Position numbers and translations under genes: made by a program
Shown: positions 45,125 through 55,448 of the stretch, in pieces
How positions within the stretch are numbered: the first letter of the stretch is position 1
How the letters are laid out: each line of letters opens with the position of its first letter
The notes under the pieces: generated by a model
The model's database searches: none
The model's input: only the letters and a program-made list of their open reading frames with translations
What the model was told of the DNA's origin: nothing
Source: Solibacillus sp. FSL W7-1464
Lineage (GTDB): Bacteria > Bacillota > Bacilli > Bacillales_A > Planococcaceae
DNA: 64,000 bases
NCBI RefSeq assembly: GCF_038004425.1
Contig: NZ_JBBORC010000001.1
Location: 3,861,167-3,925,166 of the forward strand
Direction of reading: 5' to 3'

Positions 45125-46621
45125 ATGATTGAAATGAAAGGCATAAGAAAAGCATTCAATGACAACGTCGTATTAAATAATGTTGAGTTCACCCTGTTAG
45201 ACGGGGAAATCCACGCCTTAATGGGTGAAAATGGCGCCGGTAAGTCAACGATGATGAAAATTTTGGCCGGCATCTACTCACGTGATAACGGAGATGTGCT
45301 AGTTGACGGTCAGTCGTATACATTTACTTCAGCAAAAGATGCAGAAAACTTGGGCATTCACGTAATTCACCAAGAATTAAATATTCTGCCGCATCTATCT
45401 GTAGCGGAAAACCTGTTTTTAGGAAAAGAAAAAACAATCGGTCGTACGGGATTCCTGCGAACGCGTGAAATGAATAAAGAAGCAAAGACACTATTGGCAA
45501 AACTCGGTTTGCACATTGATGTACGTCAGCCTGCCGGTTCGCTATCAGTCGGAAAACAACAGCTGATTGAAATTGCCAAAGCGATTAATTCAGATGCAAA
45601 ATATATCGTAATGGATGAACCGACAGCTGCCCTTACAGATCGTGAAATTGAAACTCTTTTTGAAACGATCAGGGAACTGAAGGCAAAAGGTATTTCGTTT
45701 GTTTATATTTCGCACCGTATGGAAGAGATTTTTGCCATTTGTGACCGTATTACGATTTTACGTGACGGTGAATATGTTGGGGTCCGTGAAATTCCAAAAA
45801 CAACTTTTGATGAAATCGTTAAAATGATGGTCGGACGTGAGCTTGGTGAACGTTATCCTAGCCGTGATGCAAAAATCGGGGATGTTGCTTTAGAAGTAAA
45901 AGGGCTAACTTGTCCTGCTGTCTGCAAAGATATTAACTTCCAGATTCGTAAAGGGGAAATCTTAGCATTCGCCGGATTAATGGGGGCAGGCCGTACAGAA
46001 GTGGCACAAGCCATATTCGGTAACCTTAAAAAGTCCAAAGGGGATATTTTCATCCACGGTAAAAAAGCGACGATCAAAAATCCGATTCAAGCAATGAAAC
46101 ACGGAATTGGATTTGTGACAGAAGACCGTAAAACAGAAGGACTTGTACTGGATTTTTCAATTAAGGAAAATATGTTTTTAACAAATTTGAAAACGATCGC
46201 AAAAAGTGGTTTTATTCAACCGCAACAAGAGCAATTGCATGCTGCGGAATATATTGAGCAGCTAAATATACGCTGTAGTGATGCGACACAGGCTGTCGGT
46301 TCATTAAGCGGCGGTAATCAGCAAAAAGTAGTTATTGCGAAGTGGTTAAGTACAAAGCCTGATATTTTAATCCTGGACGAACCTACTCGCGGTGTTGATA
46401 TTGGGGCAAAAAAGGAAATCTACTCGATTATGAATAAGTTGGCGGAGGAAGGTGTAGCCATTTTAATGATCTCCTCAGAGCTAACGGAAGTGTTAGGTAT
46501 GGCAGACCGTGTAATGATCATGCATGAAGGACGTCAAACAGCTATTTTAGACAATGTTGACTTAACACAAGAAACTATTATGCATTATGCAACAGGAGGA
46601 GAAGAAGTTGTTAAAAACTAG
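45125..46621 (+). CDS. rbsA: Ribose ABC transporter ATP-binding protein
   Basis: 498 residues with two ABC domains. First: [43 protein letters not shown]. Second: [16 protein letters not shown] (a degenerate Walker A, normal for RbsA), [30 protein letters not shown]. It energises ribose import. Ribosome site AGGTAGGTGACGG. Confidence 0.96.
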   Translation: MIEMKGIRKAFNDNVVLNNVEFTLLDGEIHALMGENGAGKSTMMKILAGIYSRDNGDVLVDGQSYTFTSAKDAENLGIHVIHQELNILPHLSVAENLFLGKEKTIGRTGFLRTREMNKEAKTLLAKLGLHIDVRQPAGSLSVGKQQLIEIAKAINSDAKYIVMDEPTAALTDREIETLFETIRELKAKGISFVYISHRMEEIFAICDRITILRDGEYVGVREIPKTTFDEIVKMMVGRELGERYPSRDAKIGDVALEVKGLTCPAVCKDINFQIRKGEILAFAGLMGAGRTEVAQAIFGNLKKSKGDIFIHGKKATIKNPIQAMKHGIGFVTEDRKTEGLVLDFSIKENMFLTNLKTIAKSGFIQPQQEQLHAAEYIEQLNIRCSDATQAVGSLSGGNQQKVVIAKWLSTKPDILILDEPTRGVDIGAKKEIYSIMNKLAEEGVAILMISSELTEVLGMADRVMIMHEGRQTAILDNVDLTQETIMHYATGGEEVVKN

Positions 46622-47549
46622 CTCAAAAGAAATGTTAGGAAAGCTAGGTCCTCTTTTAGGATTATTTTTAATTGTAATTGTCATTACGATTTTAAATCCA
46701 AGCTTTATGACAACAGATAATGTTTTGAATATATTACGTCAAGTATCGATTAGCGCGCTCATTGCATTTGGTATGACTTTTGTTATTTTAACCGGCGGTA
46801 TCGATTTATCAGTCGGTTCGACATTAGCCCTTACAGGTGCAGTAGCTGCCACAATGCTCGCTTCAGGAATAGATCCAGTATTAACGATTCTCGCAGCCTT
46901 ATTGTTAGGGGCCATTCTAGGTGCTGTAAATGGTATCATCATCGCAAAAGGAAAAGTTGCACCATTCATCGCAACATTGGCAACAATGACAATTTATCGC
47001 GGATTAACGTTAGTGTATACGGATGGCCGTCCTGTTTCAGACTTAGGAAATGAAATTACATTCCAAATGTTAGGTAAAGGGTATTTCTTCGGTATTCCAG
47101 TTCCGGTATGTACAATGATTCTAGCTTTCATTGTGTTATATGTAATTATGCATAAAACAACATTCGGTCGCCGTGTTTATGCAGTAGGCGGAAATGAAGC
47201 AGCTTCTAAATTATCAGGAATCAATGTCGATCGTGTAAAAATTGCAGTGTACTCGTTAACAGGTATGTTGGCTGCTTTATCCGCTCTAATTTTAACTTCT
47301 CGTTTAAATTCTGCACAGCCAACAGCTGGAACATCTTATGAGTTGGATGCAATCGCAGCAGTCGTTTTAGGTGGGACAAGTTTAACAGGCGGTAAAGGCT
47401 GGATTTTCGGTACATTGGTAGGTGCCTTGATTATCGGAGTGTTGAACAACGGATTGAACTTAATTGGCGTTTCTTCATTCTTCCAGCAAGTGGTAAAAGG
47501 GATTGTTATTTTAATCGCGGTATTAATTGACCGTAAAAAAACAGCGTAG
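46608..47549 (+). CDS. rbsC: Ribose ABC transporter permease
   Basis: 313 residues with about nine helices. [44 protein letters not shown] and [30 protein letters not shown] are RbsC motifs. A TTG start at 46608 with AGGAGG 8 nt upstream is chosen; it overlaps rbsA by 14 bp. An in-frame ATG at 46587 lies before that ribosome site. Confidence 0.94.
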   Translation: MLKTSSKEMLGKLGPLLGLFLIVIVITILNPSFMTTDNVLNILRQVSISALIAFGMTFVILTGGIDLSVGSTLALTGAVAATMLASGIDPVLTILAALLLGAILGAVNGIIIAKGKVAPFIATLATMTIYRGLTLVYTDGRPVSDLGNEITFQMLGKGYFFGIPVPVCTMILAFIVLYVIMHKTTFGRRVYAVGGNEAASKLSGINVDRVKIAVYSLTGMLAALSALILTSRLNSAQPTAGTSYELDAIAAVVLGGTSLTGGKGWIFGTLVGALIIGVLNNGLNLIGVSSFFQQVVKGIVILIAVLIDRKKTA

Positions 47550-47564
47550 AAGGAGGTCATTAGC

Positions 47565-48503
47565 GTGAAAAAACAATTAATATTATTAATGGCACTTTTG
47601 GCCACTGTAATGCTTTCGGCTTGTACGGTAAAACCAGGCTTCTCCTTGGAGCCTTCTTTCGGAACATCGGCTAAATCATCAGAAAGCAGTAATGATACTT
47701 TGACAATCGGTTTATCCATTTCTACTTTAAACAATCCTTTCTTCGTAACGCTAAGTGAAAATGCAGAAGCAAAGGCAAAAGAACTCGGTGTGAAAACAAC
47801 GATTGTAGATGCCCAGGATAATGCATCTAAACAAGCTTCCGATATTGAAGATTTAATCCAGCAAAACGTTGATTTAATTATTATTAACCCGGTTGATTCA
47901 GTTGCTGTTGCAACTGCCGTTGAATCTGCCAATGCTTTAAATATTCCTGTCATCACGGTAGACCGGTCGTCTGAAGGTGGCGAAGTCGTATCGCATATCG
48001 CCTCTGATAACGTAGCAGGCGGAAAGCTGGCTGGAGACTATATTACTGAGTTAGTTGGTGAAGGTGCCAAAGTTGTAGAACTGGAAGGTGTCGCAGGATC
48101 ATCTGCTGCACGTGATCGCGGACAAGGATTCAATGAAGCTGTCACAGGTATATTAGACGTCGTTGCAAAGCAAACAGCGAACTTTAACCGTTCAGAAGGC
48201 TTAACAGTAATGGAGAATATTCTGCAGTCCAATCCGGATATTACAGCTGTATTTGCACACAATGATGAAATGGCATTAGGTGCGCAAGAAGCAATCTCAG
48301 CTTCAGGTAAGAAGATTGTAGTGGTCGGCTTTGATGCGACTGATGATGCGGTAGCTGCTGTTAAAGCAGGAAGTCTGGCTGCAACAGTTGCGCAAAAACC
48401 TGATGAAATCGGAAAAATCGCAATGGAAACAGCGATTGCTTATTTAAACGGTGAAACGGTTGAAGAAGTGATCCCGGTTAATCTTGAATTAATTAAAAAA
48501 TAA
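47565..48503 (+). CDS. rbsB: Ribose-binding lipoprotein
   Basis: 312 residues. Lipoprotein signal ending in VMLSAC, then a Ser/Thr-rich linker and a periplasmic-binding fold (TIGLSISTLNNPFFVTLSENAE, IINPVDSVAVATAVE, FAHNDEMALGAQEAI, GFDATDDAV). It captures ribose outside and delivers it to RbsAC. AGAAGGAGG precedes the ATG. Last gene of the operon. Confidence 0.95.
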   Translation: MKKQLILLMALLATVMLSACTVKPGFSLEPSFGTSAKSSESSNDTLTIGLSISTLNNPFFVTLSENAEAKAKELGVKTTIVDAQDNASKQASDIEDLIQQNVDLIIINPVDSVAVATAVESANALNIPVITVDRSSEGGEVVSHIASDNVAGGKLAGDYITELVGEGAKVVELEGVAGSSAARDRGQGFNEAVTGILDVVAKQTANFNRSEGLTVMENILQSNPDITAVFAHNDEMALGAQEAISASGKKIVVVGFDATDDAVAAVKAGSLAATVAQKPDEIGKIAMETAIAYLNGETVEEVIPVNLELIKK

Positions 48504-48542
48504 TAATGCAACAGCCTTCAAATAGGCTATTGCTCCTCTCAG

Positions 48543-48578
48543 GCTGTCACAAGTGATTTTGTGGCGGCCTTTGTTTTA
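48543..48578 (+). terminator. Intrinsic terminator of the rbs operon
   Basis: GCTGTCACAA (48543-48552) pairs with TTGTGGCGGC (48559-48568) using two U-G pairs that only work on the plus strand; T-rich run follows. Confidence 0.7.
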
Positions 48579-48605
48579 TGGACTGATAAAAATACTTCGT
48601 ACAAT

Positions 48606-48650
48606 AAAAAAAGTACAGCAGAGGCCGAATAAGCCAATACTGTACTTTTT
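48606..48650 (-). terminator. Intrinsic terminator of rpsF-ssb-rpsR
   Basis: AAAAAAGTACAG pairs with CTGTACTTTTT across a 21-nt loop region; it follows rpsR by 8 bp on the minus strand. Confidence 0.8.
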
Positions 48651-48657
48651 AGAAAAA

Positions 48658-48894
48658 TTATTTTTCTTCAGCTACGAATGGTAATAATGCCATAATACGT
48701 GAAACTTTGATTGCGTTTGTAAGTTTACGTTGGTATTTAGCAGAAGTACCAGTTACGCGACGTGGTAAAATTTTACCGCGCTCAGAGATGAATTTCTTTA
48801 AAAGATCTACATCTTTGTAGTCGATGTGCGTAATGTTATTTGAAGTGAAGTAGCAAACTTTACGGCGTTTGCGGCCTCCGCGACGTGGTGCCAT
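48658..48894 (-). CDS. rpsR: 30S ribosomal protein bS18
   Basis: 78 residues. [13 protein letters not shown] and [37 protein letters not shown] are diagnostic. Last gene of rpsF-ssb-rpsR, 44 bp after ssb; AAGGAGG ribosome site. Confidence 0.98.
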   Translation of the reverse strand: MAPRRGGRKRRKVCYFTSNNITHIDYKDVDLLKKFISERGKILPRRVTGTSAKYQRKLTNAIKVSRIMALLPFVAEEK

Positions 48895-48938
48895 TATCGT
48901 GTTCCTCCTTTTAATTTTTAATTATAGATGTGAAGTTC

Positions 48939-49496
48939 TTAGAACGGTAAATCGTCTTCAGAAACTTCAATCGGTCCTTTACTGTTAGCAAATGGATCCT
49001 CATCTACACGTGTATAATTTTGCTGATTTTGAGCTGGCTGTTGATAAGAACCGTAAGAATCCTGTGATTGTGCGCCCCCAAATTGTTGGTTAGGCTGATT
49101 ATAAGATGGCTGACCACCATAATTTTGCCCACCGCTATATTGTTGGCTTGGTGCACCTTGTGATGCATTAGCTCCTCCACGTGGTTCCAGGAACTGCACT
49201 GAATCAGCAACGACATCTGTAGTATACACACGCTTTCCATCTTGTCCTTCAAAGCTACCTGTTTGAATACGACCCTCTACACCAATCAAACTTCCTTTTC
49301 TCATGAAGTTTGCCAAGTTTTCGGCTTGTTTTCTCCAGGCAATACAGCCTATGAAATCTGCTTCGCGTTCACCCGACTGGCTCGAAAATGTACGGTTTAC
49401 GGCAATCGTAAAACGTGCCATTGGAACTCCACTCGGTGTGTAACGAAGCTCTGGATCCTTTGTAAGCCTTCCGACTAGTACGACACGGTTAATCAT
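48939..49496 (-). CDS. ssb: Single-stranded DNA-binding protein
   Basis: 185 residues. OB fold ([57 protein letters not shown]), a Gln/Gly/Asn/Tyr-rich disordered linker (about 112-170) and the acidic tip EDDLPF that recruits replication and repair partners. The ATG at 49496 follows AAGGAGG by 8 nt; a TTG directly before it is disfavoured. Confidence 0.97.
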   Translation of the reverse strand: MINRVVLVGRLTKDPELRYTPSGVPMARFTIAVNRTFSSQSGEREADFIGCIAWRKQAENLANFMRKGSLIGVEGRIQTGSFEGQDGKRVYTTDVVADSVQFLEPRGGANASQGAPSQQYSGGQNYGGQPSYNQPNQQFGGAQSQDSYGSYQQPAQNQQNYTRVDEDPFANSKGPIEVSEDDLPF

Positions 49497-49534
49497 CAAT
49501 GCGCCCTCCTTTTTTCAGCATTTAAGTTTAAAAA

Positions 49535-49825
49535 TTATTTTTCTTCTTCGCGTACTGCGATGTGACGGATGATGTCTTCGCTGATGTTAGCTAGACGAGT
49601 GTATTCGTTGATAGCTTCAGTACCAGCGTTAACTTTCACGATTTGGTAGAAACCTTCGCGGAAGTCATTGATTTCGTAAGCTAAACGACGCTTACCCCAA
49701 TCTTTTGCTTCTGTGATTTCTGCACCATTTGAAGTTAAGATTTCTTGGAAACGCTCTACTAAAGCTTTCTTCGCTTCTTCTTCAATGTTTGGGCGGATGA
49801 TGTACATTAATTCGTACTTTCTCAT
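49535..49825 (-). CDS. rpsF: 30S ribosomal protein bS6
   Basis: 96 residues. [39 protein letters not shown] and [15 protein letters not shown] are bS6 motifs. The ATG at 49825 is used, with AGGAGG upstream; a GTG at 49837 would overlap that site. First gene of rpsF-ssb-rpsR; the leader may carry the S6:S18 autoregulatory element but I could not assign it. Confidence 0.96.
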   Translation of the reverse strand: MRKYELMYIIRPNIEEEAKKALVERFQEILTSNGAEITEAKDWGKRRLAYEINDFREGFYQIVKVNAGTEAINEYTRLANISEDIIRHIAVREEEK

Positions 49826-49910
49826 TTGTGTTTGCACCTCCTTATGGACTTGGGCTCTCCTACAAAATAGGGAGCAAGGAGTAAGTAACTTCTATTACTC
49901 ACATCAATGA

Positions 49911-49939
49911 ATTGTATCATAGTTGTTATTTCTATGCAA
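49911..49939 (-). promoter_or_regulatory. Sigma-A promoter of rpsF-ssb-rpsR
   Basis: On the minus strand TTGCAT (49939-49934), a 17-bp spacer, and TACAAT (49916-49911), about 85 bp upstream of rpsF. Confidence 0.65.
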
Positions 49940-49992
49940 CTGTATACGTCTTTAATATTAATGAAAAAATAGATTATTTCATATAGAAATAA

Positions 49993-50028
49993 ACGCTTTG
50001 CGAGTATTATTTCTACTCACAAAGCGTC
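49993..50028 (-). terminator. Hairpin after ychF
   Basis: ACGCTTTG/CAAAGCGT with inner GAGT/ACTC; it follows the ychF stop directly. The T run is broken, so strength is uncertain. Confidence 0.6.
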
Positions 50029-50034
50029 TACTAA

Positions 50035-51135
50035 TTATACGTTAAATAGGAATTCCAATACATCGCCGTCTTGTACCACATATTCTTTACCTTCAGCGCG
50101 TACACGGCCCGCTTCTTTTGCAGCAGGTTTTGAACCGTATTCCACTAAGTCCGTAAATGCAACCGTTTCAGCACGGATAAAGCCACGTTCAAAATCAGTA
50201 TGAATAATACCGGCACATTGTGGTGCTTTCATGCCTTTGCGGAATGTCCATGCACGAACTTCCTGTACACCAGCTGTGAAGTAAGTAGCTAAACCTAATA
50301 GACTGTATGAAGCTTTAATCAATTGGTCTAAACCTGATTCAGCAATTCCCAATTCAGCTAAAAATTCTTTTTTCTCATCGTCTTCCAGCTCAGAAATTTC
50401 TTCTTCAATTTTTGCACAAACAGTAATTACTTGTGCGCCTTCAGCTGCTGCATATTCTTGTACCATTTTTACATACTTGTTTTCAGACGGATCCGCTACC
50501 TCATCCTCAGAAACGTTTGCAACATAAAGCATTGGTTTAATCGTTAATAGGTGTAAACCTTTAATTACTTTTTTCTCGTCATCAGAAAGGTCTGCCGCAC
50601 GAGCAGGTTTTTCAGCTTCCAGTACTTCTTTCAGCTTTTGAAGAATCGGCTCTTCTGTCATTGCTTCTTTATCTTTTTGCTTCGCCATTTTTGCTACACG
50701 GGCAATACGTTTATCCACTGATTCCATATCCGCTAAAATTAACTCTAAATTAATAACTTCAATATCATCAATCGGGTTTACTGTACCCGAAACGTGCGTA
50801 ATATTTTCATCTTCAAAACAACGAACAACTTGGCAAATTGCGTCTACTTCACGAATGTGAGCAAGGAATTTGTTTCCTAAACCTTCACCAGTTGAAGCAC
50901 CTTTTACGATACCTGCGATGTCTGTGAATTCAAAAGTTGTCGGAACTGTTTTCTTTGGTACTACTAATTCTGTTAATTTGTCTAAACGCTCATCTGGAAC
51001 AGTTACACTACCTACGTTCGGTTCGATTGTTGCGAACGGATAGTTTGCCGCAAGAGCGCCTGCTTTGGTAATTGCGTTGAATAAAGTCGATTTTCCTACG
51101 TTAGGTAAACCAACAATACCAGCTGTTAATGCCAT
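50035..51135 (-). CDS. ychF: Redox-regulated ribosome-associated ATPase YchF/OLA1
   Basis: 366 residues. Walker A GLPNVGKSTLFNAIT, switch region DIAGIVKGASTGEGLGNKFL, NVSED in place of the usual NKxD (explaining ATP rather than GTP preference), and the C-terminal TGS domain (FRKGMKAPQCAGIIHTDFERGFIRAE...YVVQDGDVLEFLFNV). Universally conserved; translation-associated stress role. Confidence 0.97.
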   Translation of the reverse strand: MALTAGIVGLPNVGKSTLFNAITKAGALAANYPFATIEPNVGSVTVPDERLDKLTELVVPKKTVPTTFEFTDIAGIVKGASTGEGLGNKFLAHIREVDAICQVVRCFEDENITHVSGTVNPIDDIEVINLELILADMESVDKRIARVAKMAKQKDKEAMTEEPILQKLKEVLEAEKPARAADLSDDEKKVIKGLHLLTIKPMLYVANVSEDEVADPSENKYVKMVQEYAAAEGAQVITVCAKIEEEISELEDDEKKEFLAELGIAESGLDQLIKASYSLLGLATYFTAGVQEVRAWTFRKGMKAPQCAGIIHTDFERGFIRAETVAFTDLVEYGSKPAAKEAGRVRAEGKEYVVQDGDVLEFLFNV

Positions 51136-51263
51136 ATTGACACAACCTTTCTATGTTCAGTTCATTTAAATTTATTATTAATTCTTTTATGGATTTTTCT
51201 GTCCATTAAATTTTACAACCTTGTCTATTATATTGATTGCGGGCTTAAAAGTCTATTTTGCTT

Positions 51264-51464
51264 TTAGACTTCTTCTGCCTGGCGTAAAATTTTCTTCATT
51301 TTTTTCTCAAACTCGCGGCGTGGAATCATAACGCTATGTCCGCAACCCTCACATTTTATGCGAATATCAGCACCTAATCGGATTACTTTCCATTCGTTCG
51401 TTCCGCAAGGATGTTGTTTTTTCATTTCCACAACGTCATTAAGACTGTACTGCTTTGCTTCCAT
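51264..51464 (-). CDS. DUF951 family protein
   Basis: 66 residues. KQYSLNDVVEMKKQHPCGTNEWKV, RLGADIRIKCEGCGHSVMIPRREFEKK is the DUF951 sequence; the Cys residues (C-G, C-x2-C) and His suggest a metal site. It follows the mscS gene by 3 bp in the same operon. Function unknown. A weak hairpin overlaps its stop codon. Confidence 0.9.
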   Translation of the reverse strand: MEAKQYSLNDVVEMKKQHPCGTNEWKVIRLGADIRIKCEGCGHSVMIPRREFEKKMKKILRQAEEV

Positions 51465-51467
51465 CTA

Positions 51468-52373
51468 TTATTCTCCTCCCTGATTTCGCTCATAAAACAT
51501 CATTTTCGGTACAGCAAGAGGGATACCGTTGCGTGTTAAGATGTCGATTACATCTTTCCTTATAATACGTGATATTGAATATTGCTGTAATGGTAATGTT
51601 TCTATTGTAATAGCAATTGTCGCTTCTGTGCTTGTCGTATTTGTGACACCTAAAAAGACAGGTGCGGTGACAAGTTCCTCATATTTTCCCGGTAATGTAT
51701 CTAAATAGTTTTGTATGACCATTTGCACTTTTTCAATATTCGCATCGAGCGAAATTTGCATATTTATCGTAGCTTTTGAGTTATTGATGGAATAGTTGAT
51801 GACATCTACAATACTGCCGTTTGGAATAATAAATTGTTCTCCTGTTACTCCCTTTACTTTCGTTGTACGAAGACCAATCTCCATCACGGTACCTTCTGCC
51901 GTATTGATTTTAACAAAATCCCCTACACCGAACTGGTCTTCTAAAATAATGAAGAATCCTGTAATGACATCCTTCACCAAGTTTTGTGCACCAAAGGCGA
52001 TGGCCACTGAAGCAATCCCGGCCCCTGCAAGTAATCCGGCAACTTGGATATTCATAGCCGATAAAATCCCCATAATGGCGGAGAAGTACACTAAATAGCT
52101 CAGAACGCTTTGCAACAGCTTTACAATTGTAAGATGCCGACGTTCATTCGTTCTTACACGCAGCATAAACACTCGGTGGATTATCTTTTTGCCGATAAAA
52201 ACGACAAGATAAGAAATAACGATAATCGCCAGGATCTTCGCGCTGGCTATAATAATAGCATCCCAAAACTCAGCACTTGTGACATAATCCCAAAGCCTTT
52301 TCGTATAGTGTGCGAGTCCTTTTAAATCAGTTTCAGAAAATTCTTCCAAATCTAATTTCAAATCTTCTTCCAA
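51468..52373 (-). CDS. Small-conductance mechanosensitive channel (MscS family)
   Basis: 301 residues. Three transmembrane helices; the pore helix is AGLLAGAGIASVAIAFGAQNLVKDVITGFFIILEDQF and the beta domain starts VGDFVKINTAEGTVMEIGLRTTKV with IPNGSIVDVINYS. It releases solutes on osmotic downshift. A TTG at 52373 is preferred since GAGGTG lies 6 nt upstream; a GTG at 52382 is part of that site. Confidence 0.92.
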   Translation of the reverse strand: MEEDLKLDLEEFSETDLKGLAHYTKRLWDYVTSAEFWDAIIIASAKILAIIVISYLVVFIGKKIIHRVFMLRVRTNERRHLTIVKLLQSVLSYLVYFSAIMGILSAMNIQVAGLLAGAGIASVAIAFGAQNLVKDVITGFFIILEDQFGVGDFVKINTAEGTVMEIGLRTTKVKGVTGEQFIIPNGSIVDVINYSINNSKATINMQISLDANIEKVQMVIQNYLDTLPGKYEELVTAPVFLGVTNTTSTEATIAITIETLPLQQYSISRIIRKDVIDILTRNGIPLAVPKMMFYERNQGGE

Positions 52374-52488
52374 ATTTACCACCTCTTGTATAACAAACTT
52401 TAAAATTGAATATACTGCATAAATATATCGTATTTCAGCTTATTTCTCGAGTAATCTACTTAAATCAAAAATTTAAAGGAGTGATAAT

Positions 52489-53115
52489 ATGACACAAGCC
52501 TGTCCTCAAAATTATAGCGTCCATTATGAACAGACGAGCGCTGTTTGGGAGCTTAGCGAAATCTTTTTAAAAACGATTCCGTTTGACCATGAAGAACTTA
52601 TTTTTTGCTGTATCGGTACAGACCGATCTACAGGTGATGCACTAGGCCCGATTATCGGCAGCCAGCTGCACCAAACTTTTTCATTTCCGTTTCCGGTCGT
52701 TGGAACATTGCAGGCACCGCTGCATGCACTCAATATTGTAGAGCGCTACGAACAGCTTATTAATGAAAAAGAACAACCATTTATTATTGCAATTGATGCA
52801 TGTTTAGGTGAATCAAATGCGATTGGTTCTATTCTAATCCAACAGGGTCCTCTTTATCCCGGAAAAGCCGTGAAAAAGGAGTTGCCCCCTATCGGTAACA
52901 TTTCTGTTAAGGGAATTGTTAACGTAGGAGGCTTTATGGAAGCTAAAGTATTACAAAATACGAGACTGCACGTTACGTATTCTATGAGTGATAAAATCGT
53001 TCGGGCACTTGTTTTAGCATGGCAGCGCCATTTACTGAAACGGAAAAATAATCGCAACGAGTATCCCGACCATCAAAATCGCTGGCAGCAGATTGGCTAT
53101 ACGGATTTTCGTTAA
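52489..53115 (+). CDS. yyaC: Spore protease YyaC
   Basis: 208 residues. LIFCCIGTDRSTGDALGPIIGS, VGTLQAPLHALNI, IIAIDACLGESNAIGSI and NVGGFMEAKVLQNTRL match the YyaC family, a GPR-endopeptidase-like sporulation protein. AAAGGAG lies before the ATG. Its 3' end overlaps the convergent DUF554 gene by 84 bp. Confidence 0.93.
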   Translation: MTQACPQNYSVHYEQTSAVWELSEIFLKTIPFDHEELIFCCIGTDRSTGDALGPIIGSQLHQTFSFPFPVVGTLQAPLHALNIVERYEQLINEKEQPFIIAIDACLGESNAIGSILIQQGPLYPGKAVKKELPPIGNISVKGIVNVGGFMEAKVLQNTRLHVTYSMSDKIVRALVLAWQRHLLKRKNNRNEYPDHQNRWQQIGYTDFR

Positions 53116-53739
53116 TCCCGCAATATTCAAACCGATTGCCATGATCATAATACCGCCTGTAGCCGTCATTTCTGTGATGAATAGATCCAGTGCTTCACTG
53201 GGAATATATGTACTAATGACACCTGCAAATAACGCAATTGAGCCTTGATATAAAAACACTGGAATGGCCGATAGTAGGACACCGATCCCTAAAGTTGAAC
53301 TTAATATAATCGACATAAATCCATCGATAATTCCTTTAGTGATGAGGATATTGTGATCATTGCGCAAGCCGCTATCGAGAGCACCGAGAATGCCCATTGA
53401 GCCAATAACAAAAATGAGCGTTGCAGTAACGAACCCCTCCGCAATCGTTCCTTTTTGTGCACGCTTTCCAAAAAGTGACTCGATCCATTGACCGAAACGA
53501 TTAAACTTCCCTTCAAGATCGAGCCATTCACCGATGACCGTACCTATGATTAAACTGATGATAAGGAGAATAAAATTTGTACTCTCCAATCCCATTTGGA
53601 TTCCTAGTAGCGCAACTACTAAACCAATAATAGATAATACTGTCTGCTGCATGGATTCCGGAATATTTTTAAAGATACGGCCGACCAATGCACCGATAAT
53701 GATAAATAATGCATTTAATAGAGAACCTAGTAATACCAT
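53032..53739 (-). CDS. DUF554 membrane protein
   Basis: 235 residues with about seven transmembrane helices. LLGSLLNALFIIIGALVGRIFK, GTVIGEWLDLEGKFNRFGQWIE, GSMGILGALDSGL and MIMAIGLNIAGLTKIRIANLLPA are the DUF554 core. The ATG at 53739 follows GAGGAAA; the longer frame to 53814 lacks a site. Function unknown. Convergent with yyaC. Confidence 0.9.
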   Translation of the reverse strand: MVLLGSLLNALFIIIGALVGRIFKNIPESMQQTVLSIIGLVVALLGIQMGLESTNFILLIISLIIGTVIGEWLDLEGKFNRFGQWIESLFGKRAQKGTIAEGFVTATLIFVIGSMGILGALDSGLRNDHNILITKGIIDGFMSIILSSTLGIGVLLSAIPVFLYQGSIALFAGVISTYIPSEALDLFITEMTATGGIMIMAIGLNIAGLTKIRIANLLPAILMVGILVAIIFPFQ

Positions 53740-53814
53740 GAAATTTCCTCTTTCTATTTGCTGTCTGACAAATTCAACTTTATGTATTATTCTTTTTATA
53801 TTATAACTGTTCAT

Positions 53815-53851
53815 AAAAAAAGTGCTGGAACTTTTCGCTCAGCACTTTTTA
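53815..53851 (-). terminator. Intrinsic terminator of parA-parB
   Basis: AAAAAGTGCTG pairs with CAGCACTTTTT; the hairpin overlaps the parB stop codon. Confidence 0.85.
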
Positions 53852-54694
53852 TTGTTGTTCCATATTTAATATTTCCAAAATACGATGCAAATCATCATCT
53901 GAATAAAACTCAATTTCGATTTTACCTTTATTCTTGGCTTTTCTGATTTGTACTTGTGTACCAAAATAATCACGTAATTGGGACTCGGTTGCCTGCGTAT
54001 GGATATCTTTTTTTGTCGGTTTTGTTTCACGTGAAACAGCTTCATTTAAATCTTGAATATACTTTTCCAACTGACGAACATTAAGATGATCTTTTATTAC
54101 CTTATTTGCCACTTCAGGTATGCGTCGCTTATTTTTCAGTCCAAGCAATGCCCGTCCATGCCCCATTGTGAGCTTTCCTTCATTGACAAGGTCCCGAATG
54201 TCTTCCGGCAGTTGCAACAGACGGATTAAATTCGCAATATGCGGACGGCTTTTTCCTAATCGTTTTGCTAAATCATCTTGTGTGAAATTCAGTTTCACAA
54301 TTAAACTGTTGTATGCCTCTGCTTCTTCAATTGGCGTTAAATCTTCGCGTTGCAAGTTTTCCAAAATAGCAACTTCCATCATTTGCTGCTCATTGAAGTC
54401 TTTCACAATGACAGGTACATCCGTTAAACCAGCACTAATCGCTGCACGATAACGGCGTTCTCCTGCTACAATTTCATATTTCCTTCCATTTTTACGGACA
54501 ACAATCGGTTGAATGATACCATGTTCCCGAATAGAGCTGGCTAACTCTTCAATTGCAGTTTCATCAAAGATTTTACGTGGCTGAAATGGATTTGCTAAAA
54601 TTTTACCGACTGTAATTTGCTGTACCTGGTCCTCTTTATGTACGGCCTCTTCACGAAAAAGCGCATCAATCCCTTTTCCTAAACCTTTAACCAT
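53849..54694 (-). CDS. parB: Chromosome partitioning protein ParB (Spo0J)
   Basis: 281 residues. KGLGKGIDALF start, IxxNPFQPRKIFDETAIEELASSI, the CTPase motif GERRYRAA, ENLQREDLTPIEEA, and an HTH (FTQDDLAKRLGKSRPHIANLIRLLQLP). It loads as a CTP-dependent clamp at parS and recruits SMC. It overlaps parA by 8 bp and contains a perfect parS. Confidence 0.97.
   Translation of the reverse strand: MVKGLGKGIDALFREEAVHKEDQVQQITVGKILANPFQPRKIFDETAIEELASSIREHGIIQPIVVRKNGRKYEIVAGERRYRAAISAGLTDVPVIVKDFNEQQMMEVAILENLQREDLTPIEEAEAYNSLIVKLNFTQDDLAKRLGKSRPHIANLIRLLQLPEDIRDLVNEGKLTMGHGRALLGLKNKRRIPEVANKVIKDHLNVRQLEKYIQDLNEAVSRETKPTKKDIHTQATESQLRDYFGTQVQIRKAKNKGKIEIEFYSDDDLHRILEILNMEQQ
54023..54038. promoter_or_regulatory. 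parS centromere site
   Basis: TGTTTCACGTGAAACA, a perfect 16-bp parS palindrome within the parB coding region, as in B. subtilis spo0J. Confidence 0.95.
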
Positions 54695-55448
54695 TTTTAA
54701 TCACTTCCCTTGCAAACTCTAAGTAAATTTCTGCTCCGCGTGATTTTGAATCATATAAAATTACCGGTTTCCCATGACTCGGTGCCTCACTTAACCTTAC
54801 ATTACGCGGAATAATTGAGCGATATACTTTATCTTGGAAATAGCGTTTTACTTCGTCGATTACTTGAAGACCTAAATTCGTACGGGCATCCAGCATTGTG
54901 AGTAACACGCCATCAATCATTAACTCCTTGTTCAAATGTTTTTGGACAAGGCGGACTGTCGATAGCAATTGGCTTAGCCCCTCCAATGCGTAATATTCAC
55001 ATTGTACAGGAATAATCAGGGCATCAGAGGCAGTCAGCGCATTAATTGTTAATAAGCCAAGTGATGGTGGACAATCAATAATAATGAAATCAAAATTATT
55101 TTTAATCTCCTGCAATGATTTTTTTAGTCGAACTTCGCGGGAAATTGTGGATACCAGCTCGATTTCAGCACCTGCCAATGATATTGTAGCAGGAACAATA
55201 TATAAATTTTCTACATCTGTTTGTTGAATGACGCCTTTAATATCTTCATCATTAATTAATACGTCGTATACACAACTTTCCAAATCACCTTTTCGTACAC
55301 CTAATCCGCTTGATGCGTTACCCTGTGGGTCGATATCGATTATTAATACTTTCTTTCCTAAAAAAGCTAAACATGCACTTAAGTTAACAGAGGTTGTCGT
55401 TTTTCCAACGCCACCTTTTTGATTGGCTATCGCAATAATACGTCCCAA
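54687..55448 (-). CDS. parA: Chromosome partitioning ATPase ParA (Soj)
   Basis: 253 residues. Deviant Walker A AIANQKGGVGKTTTSVN, DIDPQGNASSGLGV, IIIDCPPSLGLLTINAL. The TTG at 55448 gives the canonical MGRIIAIANQKGG start with AGGTG upstream; a GTG at 55457 is less likely. Works with ParB in origin segregation and controls DnaA. Confidence 0.97.
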   Translation of the reverse strand: MGRIIAIANQKGGVGKTTTSVNLSACLAFLGKKVLIIDIDPQGNASSGLGVRKGDLESCVYDVLINDEDIKGVIQQTDVENLYIVPATISLAGAEIELVSTISREVRLKKSLQEIKNNFDFIIIDCPPSLGLLTINALTASDALIIPVQCEYYALEGLSQLLSTVRLVQKHLNKELMIDGVLLTMLDARTNLGLQVIDEVKRYFQDKVYRSIIPRNVRLSEAPSHGKPVILYDSKSRGAEIYLEFAREVIKNG

